A DNA stretch of 27,793 nucleotides from JAZKBN01 sp040388605 (GTDB lineage Bacteria; Bacteroidota; Bacteroidia; Cytophagales; Flexibacteraceae), in the NCBI GenBank assembly GCA_040388605.1, contig JAZKBN010000002.1, positions 1-27,793 of the forward strand, given 5' to 3'. Both the position numbers and the translations under genes were made by a program. This document shows, in pieces, positions 23,230-27,793 of the stretch (position 1 is the stretch's first letter; the number at the start of each line of letters is the position of its first letter). Under the pieces are notes generated by a model, which saw nothing but the letters and a program-made list of their open reading frames with translations, searched no databases and had not been told where the DNA came from.

Positions 23230-23580
23230 TTATTCTTTAGCCTTGCGTTTTTTTGCAGCTTTTGCAAAAGGGTTAAATGCCAGGGCAAGGCCAATCCAAT
23301 AATTGAAATCTGCTTCAGATTTCATTCCTGATTCATCAATCAGCACATAACCGGGCATAGCGCGGCCGGTAAACTCCATTGGGTGGCAGCCCTGCTTTTC
23401 CAAAGACTCTTCGTAGAGCTCATGCGCTATGCGGCACATCATCTCATCTTTAATAATGCCGATACACATCTTCCCATCTACCATATAAACAATGCCTCCC
23501 ATCATGGCCCTTTCCTCCACGTTTGGCACTGTTGCCAATCGTTCCCTGATTCTTTCTGCGAGGGGTTCACTGTATGCCAT
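23230..23580 (-). CDS. TfoX N-terminal domain protein
   Basis: 116 residues, a single TfoX_N domain. The family block MMGGIVYMVDGKMCIGI (26-42) is clear, followed by MCRIAHELYEESL and EFTGRAMPGYVLID, and a basic C-terminal tail (AKAAKKRKAKE). TfoX/Sxy controls competence genes in gamma-proteobacteria. Stand-alone N-domain proteins of about 110 residues in Bacteroidota have no established role, so a competence function should not be assumed. It starts 71 bp after the M20 amidohydrolase stop on the same strand and may share its transcript. A weak GTTAA-TTC-TTAAC hairpin lies between them. Confidence 0.85.
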   Translation of the reverse strand: MAYSEPLAERIRERLATVPNVEERAMMGGIVYMVDGKMCIGIIKDEMMCRIAHELYEESLEKQGCHPMEFTGRAMPGYVLIDESGMKSEADFNYWIGLALAFNPFAKAAKKRKAKE

Positions 23581-23651
23581 TTCAAGTATTATGTTACCAA
23601 GACTATTCTGAAACTGCCTTTGTTAATTCTTAACAGGTAAATGATTCCTGC

Positions 23652-24854
23652 TCAGTTCTGCTCCAATTCCTTTAGAGCCAGCCAAGCCATAAGCCCTGCA
23701 CCCTGCACAAGAGCGGCCTCATCTATATCGAATGTTGGGGTATGAACGCCTGAAACTATGCCCTTTGCCTCATTTCGTGTACCAAGGCGGTAGAAGCAGC
23801 CGGGGGTTTGCTGTGCATAATAAGCAAAGTCTTCGCCGGCCATCCAAAGGTCAAGATCAACCACATTTTCAGGGCCCATATATTCTTCAGCAGCAAGGCG
23901 GGAACGGCGGGTAAGTGCGGGGTCGTTTTTAAGATAAGGGTAACCGGCTTCAATCCGGAAATCGCAGCGGCCTCCCATGGCTTCTGCTATGCCTTCTGCC
24001 ATTTTCTTCATGGAGGCCAGGGCCTTTTTCCGCCAGGGTTCATCCATGGTGCGGAAGGTGCCTTCCATTTGAACGGTATTGGGTATTACGTTTGTAGCTC
24101 CTTCGGCTATAACGCGCCCGAAACTAAGCACGCTGGGCATTTTAGGGCTGGCCATGCGGCTCACAACCTGTTGCAGGGCCACAATAATGTGCGCCGATAT
24201 AAGCACGGGATCGATACAATACTCAGGCATAGCGCCGTGTCCGCCTTTACCGAAAACGGTAACGTGCAATTCATCGGTGCTGGCCATATACATGCCTTCA
24301 CGGAAACCAACTTTACCGGTTTCGAGCAGGGGCATTACGTGCTGACCAATAATACCGTCGGGCGCCGGGTTTTGCAGAACACCCTCGGCAATCATTAAAG
24401 ATGCCCCGCCCGGCGTTTTCTCTTCGCCGGGCTGAAAGATGAGCTTTATTGTTCCTTCGAAACTATGGCGGAGGGTATAAAGTATTTTGGCAGCCGATAG
24501 CAATGACGATGTATGCACATCGTGTCCGCAGGCGTGCATTACGCCGGGGTTGGTACTCTTGTAGGGAACGTTGTTGGTCTCGGTAATGGGCAGGGCATCC
24601 ATATCGGCGCGGAGCGCTACGGTGCGTTTGTCGGGCTTATTACCTTTTATTAAAGCAGTAAGGCCGGTGCCCACAATACCGGTTACAGGTTCTAAGCCAA
24701 TATCACGCAGGCAGGCTTCAACATAAGCCGAAGTTTGGGTTTCCTTAAATGAAAGCTCGGGATGCGCATGCAGGTGCCTGCGCCTGGAAATGGTTTCAGA
24801 ATGAAGCTCGGCGGCAAGGCGCTTTACTTCGGAAAGCAGATTGTTAGTATCCAT
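23652..24854 (-). CDS. M20 family amidohydrolase (N-acyl-amino-acid / hippurate hydrolase type)
   Basis: Binuclear metallo-amidohydrolase of the M20D group, which removes acyl or peptide caps from amino-acid derivatives. 400 residues. Visible motifs: RRHLHAHPELSFKE (25-38), ALRADMDALP (80-89), the metal ligand cluster MHACGHDVH (Cys109, His111), FQPGEE (Glu144-Glu145), GQHV (His172) and WMAGEDFAYY. The metal-ligand Cys and GEDF motif are the usual M20D forms rather than those of DapE/ArgE. A lid/dimerisation domain fills the middle (HVTVFGKGGHGAMPE). No signal peptide, so cytoplasmic. The exact substrate is not readable. It heads the minus-strand run M20, TfoX-N, GNAT, acyl-CoA dehydrogenase. 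A hairpin ends 10 nt before its ATG. Confidence 0.93.
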   Translation of the reverse strand: MDTNNLLSEVKRLAAELHSETISRRRHLHAHPELSFKETQTSAYVEACLRDIGLEPVTGIVGTGLTALIKGNKPDKRTVALRADMDALPITETNNVPYKSTNPGVMHACGHDVHTSSLLSAAKILYTLRHSFEGTIKLIFQPGEEKTPGGASLMIAEGVLQNPAPDGIIGQHVMPLLETGKVGFREGMYMASTDELHVTVFGKGGHGAMPEYCIDPVLISAHIIVALQQVVSRMASPKMPSVLSFGRVIAEGATNVIPNTVQMEGTFRTMDEPWRKKALASMKKMAEGIAEAMGGRCDFRIEAGYPYLKNDPALTRRSRLAAEEYMGPENVVDLDLWMAGEDFAYYAQQTPGCFYRLGTRNEAKGIVSGVHTPTFDIDEAALVQGAGLMAWLALKELEQN

Positions 24855-24864
24855 ATAAATTAAT

Positions 24865-24893
24865 ACCTGCAGGCTATAATAAGCCGGGCAGGT
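24865..24893 (-). promoter_or_regulatory. Hairpin just upstream of the M20 start codon
   Basis: ACCTGC/GCAGGT (24865-24870, 24888-24893) with an inner GGCT/AGCC (24872-24875, 24882-24885). In the mRNA it ends 10 nt before the ATG at 24854. It could limit or position ribosome entry. Confidence 0.35.
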
Positions 24894-25432
24894 GTTCGGG
24901 GCATGGCAGTTGAAGCTTTATCAGCTTTAAAATTTAGCCGCTCACTGTAACAGGGCAGCTTACCATAAATGCAGTAGTGTAATTATATTACTGTCCCGAA
25001 ATGGCAATTTGCAAAATAAACCTCTTATCAGGGCAAATTTATAGGGTTCATACATGATTTCATTATTTATTTCGTTCCTGTATATGTAGCCGGGAATAAG
25101 CATTTGCAGCCTTTAAACACCAAATAAAAAGCACTTTAACCTGATAATAGTGCATTAGCGCCGGTTATTTGCGTTTAAAATAAATTTAAATAAATGGGCG
25201 GCAGTGCGTAATTTTCGGGCCCGCCGCTTACCTTTACAGCAAGCGCACAGTTTGCACCGCCGGCAAGCTGTACGTTCCTGAGTGAATATCACACACACCG
25301 AATTGTCTTAATACAGGGCATACACCAAATACAGCAACCTTAACCCGGCCTGTTTTGAAGCCCCTCTATACCGAAATGCCGTTAAAGCTCTTATAAGGCC
25401 GCACGCGCAAACCCGGCATGCTCACTGAATCA
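24894..25432. other. Divergent intergenic region between M20 and M28 genes
   Basis: About 540 bp without a supported gene. It should hold divergent promoters. On minus an exact TAAATTTG (25041-25034) suits the M20 gene. On +, TACCTTTA (25229-25236) resembles a -7 element but lacks a TTG at the right distance. No tRNA or repeat array seen. Confidence 0.45.
25034..25041 (-). promoter_or_regulatory. Candidate -7 element for the M20 gene
   Basis: TAAATTTG on minus, an exact TAnnTTTG match, with ATG in place of TTG 19 nt upstream. It would give a leader of about 170 nt. Confidence 0.35.
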
Positions 25433-26707
25433 ATGAATTTAAGGCAGCCAGCCTGTATTCTTTTCCTATCCCTGCTTTCCCTTGGAAAGTTGGCAGCCCA
25501 AAATATGGCCGATACCCGGTGGGTACTCGGCAGGCTGACCGCACCTGATATGCATGGCCGAGGTTACGTTAACCGGGGCGACAGCATAGCAGCCGCATTT
25601 ATTGCCCATCGGTTCGATTCGCTTGGTCTTAAACCTTTCGGGAACAGCTATATGCAGCCATTCCCTATGTCGGTAAACACTTTTCCGGGAAATGTTAAGC
25701 TGAAGGCAGGCCGCGAAGATTTGCAACCGGGGGCCGATTTTATTGTTGGAGCAGCATCACCTTCGGCAATGGGCAAGGCCAAAACCTTTATGCTTGACAC
25801 GGCAGTTTTCACAAGCGAAAAAGCCAGGAACATTTTTCTTGCAACGCCGCTAAGAGGCAAAGCACCCGTTTATTTTGCCCGCTTCGCCGGCAGGATCAGG
25901 GAGAACGAAGAGGTACAGGCCCACCTGCAAAGCGCTGCCGCAATTGTGGAAATTCATGATAAACTCACCCACACAATCAGCCCAAAAACCGACAGCATGC
26001 CTGTTTTTAAGGTTTTACGCAGCAAATGGGATCGGAAGACAAGTAATATAACCTTCGAAATTAAGGCGCAGCTTATACCCCGCTATATGAGCCAAAATGT
26101 GCTCGGCTGGGTGTCCGGCAGCACCAAGCCCGACAGCTTTGTGGTTCTCACAGCACATTACGACCACCTGGGCCGAATGGGGCAAGCCACCTATTTCCCC
26201 GGCGCTAATGATAATGCATCAGGCACAACCATGCTGCTGGCACTTGCAGCCTATTACAGCCGACCTGAAAACAGGCCTGAATGCAGCATAGCCTTTATGG
26301 CATTCGGGGGCGAAGAAGCCGGCCTTGTAGGATCGCGCTTTTATACCGAGCATGCAAGATTCCCGCTCAGCAGCATTCGCTTTCTTGTAAATATGGATTT
26401 AATGGGCACCGGCGATGAAGGCATTAATACTGTAAACGGAACCCTTTACCCCAAAAGCTTTTCGCGATTGCAGGAGCTGAATAATATTTATAAATCGGTA
26501 CCCGTAGTTAAAAGCCGGGGCCGGGCAGCAAACAGCGATCATTATTGGTTCAGCGAGAATGATGTGCCGGCATTTTTTATTTATACAATGGGCGGACCGC
26601 AATTTTACCATGATGTAAACGACCGGGCTGAAACCCTGCCGCTTACCAAATTCAGGGAACTCTATTCCCTGATAATTGCCTTTGTGGAAGATGTACAGCA
26701 GAGGTAA
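25433..26707 (+). CDS. Secreted M28 family zinc metallopeptidase
   Basis: Aminopeptidase-type exopeptidase with two zinc ions, predicted periplasmic or extracellular. 424 residues from the ATG at 25433 (MNLRQPACILFLSLL), preferred because the signal peptide (cleaved after LAAQ) starts there; the ATG at 25418 adds five polar residues. A PA-like N-terminal part of about 200 residues precedes the catalytic domain. Zinc ligands and catalytic residues are complete: His242 (LTAHYDH), Asp260 (ANDNASG), Glu294-Glu295 (GGEEAGL), Asp322 (VNMDLMG) and His393 (FYHDVND). No C-terminal T9SS sorting domain is seen. The gene stands alone, divergent from M20. Its role is probably peptide nutrient release. Confidence 0.92.
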   Translation: MNLRQPACILFLSLLSLGKLAAQNMADTRWVLGRLTAPDMHGRGYVNRGDSIAAAFIAHRFDSLGLKPFGNSYMQPFPMSVNTFPGNVKLKAGREDLQPGADFIVGAASPSAMGKAKTFMLDTAVFTSEKARNIFLATPLRGKAPVYFARFAGRIRENEEVQAHLQSAAAIVEIHDKLTHTISPKTDSMPVFKVLRSKWDRKTSNITFEIKAQLIPRYMSQNVLGWVSGSTKPDSFVVLTAHYDHLGRMGQATYFPGANDNASGTTMLLALAAYYSRPENRPECSIAFMAFGGEEAGLVGSRFYTEHARFPLSSIRFLVNMDLMGTGDEGINTVNGTLYPKSFSRLQELNNIYKSVPVVKSRGRAANSDHYWFSENDVPAFFIYTMGGPQFYHDVNDRAETLPLTKFRELYSLIIAFVEDVQQR

Positions 26708-26736
26708 ATAAACCTGTACCGGCAGGAGCATGAATT

Positions 26737-26748
26737 GGCATTAATGCC
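26737..26748. repeat. 12-bp palindrome after the M28 gene
   Basis: GGCATTAATGCC is self-complementary over 12 bases, 30 bp past the M28 stop. CCTG-TACCGG-CAGG lies just before it (26713-26726). One of these might end transcription, but no T-run is present. Confidence 0.3.
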
Positions 26749-26825
26749 GGGGAAGGCAATTGCAGGAGCACGCAGGTTCGGGGGCATTGAACAGCTTTAA
26801 ATAAGCGTTCGCAAAGCAATGTAAA

Positions 26826-26879
26826 AGGTATTTAAACCATTCTGAACTTCATATATCATATATATGCAAGGCAATACCT
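26826..26879. repeat. Spaced inverted repeat upstream of the 26920 gene
   Basis: AGGTATT (26826-26832) and AATACCT (26873-26879) enclose an AT-rich near-palindrome CATATATCATATATATG (26850-26866). It lies 40-95 bp before the start codon and could be regulatory. Confidence 0.3.
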
Positions 26880-26919
26880 ACATTGGCCATTCATTTATAC
26901 ATTAAACACCTTTTCATAC

Positions 26920-27468
26920 ATGAGCAATTTCAGAGCTTCCGAATTACCTGCACAGCTTAAGCCAAAACCGAATGAATTTGGCACTGCCCGGGCAGCTTCG
27001 CCTGCACCGGTTATTAAGCGGGTATTTACCATGCAACAAACCTGCTTATTTGCCGTGGTCGCACTTGCATGCGGCTTGTATATTGGCACTGCCATTAACA
27101 AACCAGTGTTGGAAAAACAGCAACAGCCAAAAGCAATTACCGCCGGTATTTTCGTATCGCCGGAAGATGATACCCAAAGGAAACTTGAAGAGCTGGACCG
27201 GAAAATAAAAGACAACGATGAAAAGGTGCAGCGGGAACTCCGTGATCTCGACAGTCGGCTCGACAGGCTGAGCTCGGCTCAAAGCACCTCGCGAAGCACG
27301 GGCTCAAATCCTGTTACCGATCCCAAGGTTACCACCCAATTGGCAAGCCAGCAAAAATGGATAGATTACCTTACCAAATCATCAGACAAAGTTGAGGAGT
27401 TTATTTACAGGCAGGACAATCACATGTCGCAAAGCAAATTCCAGAAAACAGCGTTCAGGCCATATTAA
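26920..27468 (+). CDS. Single-pass membrane protein with coiled coil, hypothetical
   Basis: 182 residues. A polar, Pro-rich N-terminal part (1-39) is followed by one hydrophobic helix (about 41-59, LFAVVALACGLYIGTAI). Next comes a charged heptad segment (about 84-120, QRKLEELDRKIKDNDEKV...) that reads as a coiled coil, then a Ser/Thr-rich linker and a second helical patch. The topology is probably N-in with the coil outside the cytoplasm, but could be reversed. I do not recognise the family and no enzymatic motif is visible. The next frame starts 50 bp later on the same strand, which suggests a two-gene unit. Confidence 0.7.
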   Translation: MSNFRASELPAQLKPKPNEFGTARAASPAPVIKRVFTMQQTCLFAVVALACGLYIGTAINKPVLEKQQQPKAITAGIFVSPEDDTQRKLEELDRKIKDNDEKVQRELRDLDSRLDRLSSAQSTSRSTGSNPVTDPKVTTQLASQQKWIDYLTKSSDKVEEFIYRQDNHMSQSKFQKTAFRPY

Positions 27469-27518
27469 TCTCAGTGCGCCTAAATTTCATTTCTTAACAG
27501 TTTTCTAACCTAACAACC

Positions 27519-27793
27519 ATGGAAGGCCAGGTACTATTCTCTGAAAACCAACGCTTTCGGCAATGGTGGATATGGACTTTAATTATTGCCATGAATGCCA
27601 TGGTACTTGCCCCTATATTGCTCAATAAGCCTGAAAATTTGCCACCCGATGCTTATGTATTAATTCTTACATCGCTCCTGTTGCCTTACCTGCTGTTCTT
27701 CATTATTAAAATGACAACCGAAATAAGGACAGATGGTATATATGTACGCTTTTTTCCCTTCCATTTAAGCTACCGGCATTACGGGGCCGATAA
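27519..27793 (+). CDS. Small membrane protein, 3' end outside window (DUF6141-like)
   Basis: Open from the ATG at 27519 to the window end, at least 91 codons. Begins MEGQVLFSENQRFRQWW, then two hydrophobic helices (about 19-36, WIWTLIIAMNAMVLAPIL; and about 54-72, VLILTSLLLPYLLFFII), then KMTTEIRTDGIYVRFFPFHLSYR. The pattern 'E-RF-QWW', two helices, then 'T-I-TDGI-VRFFPFH' is one I associate with DUF6141 membrane proteins of Bacteroidota, which have no known function. It is co-directional with the coiled-coil protein 50 bp upstream. Confidence 0.75.
   Translation, partial: MEGQVLFSENQRFRQWWIWTLIIAMNAMVLAPILLNKPENLPPDAYVLILTSLLLPYLLFFIIKMTTEIRTDGIYVRFFPFHLSYRHYGAD

Noticed and set aside
23230..23580. 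Competence regulator call for the TfoX-N protein
   Set aside because: Only the N-terminal domain is present, and Bacteroidota lack the Sxy/CRP-S system on which that role was defined.
23808..24398. Plus-strand frame of 196 codons opposite the M20 gene
   Set aside because: His/Gly/Phe-rich shadow of a complete M20 enzyme.

Overview
The window reads as chromosomal DNA of a member of Bacteroidota, most likely from the Chitinophagales/Sphingobacteriales side. The evidence is gene content (a long 629-residue PurF-like paralogue, a DUF1800 protein, an FCB-group outer-membrane barrel protein of about 1150 residues, a lipoprotein with a surface-export signal), the absence of Shine-Dalgarno sequences, and repeated matches to the Bacteroidota promoter pattern TTG-N18-20-TAnnTTTG. 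The family placement rests on remembered family sequences, not on a search. No rRNA, tRNA, CRISPR array, insertion sequence or prophage was seen.

Layout. 1-4.5 kb: two 2-oxoglutarate dehydrogenase genes on +, sucA (5' end cut off by the window) and sucB (E2 with two lipoyl domains), each with a terminator. 4.9-8.4 kb: an 1155-residue predicted outer-membrane protein of unknown function. 8.5-10.5 kb: a DUF1800 protein (+) converging on the tRNA hydroxylase miaE (-). 10.7-13 kb: an O6-alkylguanine methyltransferase, signal peptidase II (lspA) and L-isoaspartyl methyltransferase (pcm), all on +. 13-17.7 kb, all on -: a small secreted protein, a PurF-like enzyme and a Fic protein with an 18-bp perfect palindrome beside its start. 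17.9-20.2 kb (+): a predicted surface lipoprotein and a predicted envelope protein. 20.5-24.9 kb (-): acyl-CoA dehydrogenase, GNAT acetyltransferase, TfoX-N protein and M20 amidohydrolase. 25.4-27.8 kb (+): a secreted M28 peptidase, a single-pass coiled-coil membrane protein and the start of a small two-helix membrane protein.

Most of the window is housekeeping and envelope genes in short transcription units rather than one large operon. sucA and sucB supply E1 and E2 of one complex; E3 is not here. lspA matures lipoproteins such as the one at 17.9 kb. The alkyltransferase and pcm are both damage-repair enzymes.

No large unknown multi-gene system is evident. The strongest unexplained signals are: (1) a compact minus-strand unit at 22973-23158 with a promoter, a possible 19-codon peptide and an intrinsic terminator, upstream of the GNAT gene, which could be an attenuator leader or a small RNA; (2) the fic palindrome; (3) the FCB-group barrel protein; (4) a 65-nt two-tier hairpin between convergent genes at 13022-13086.
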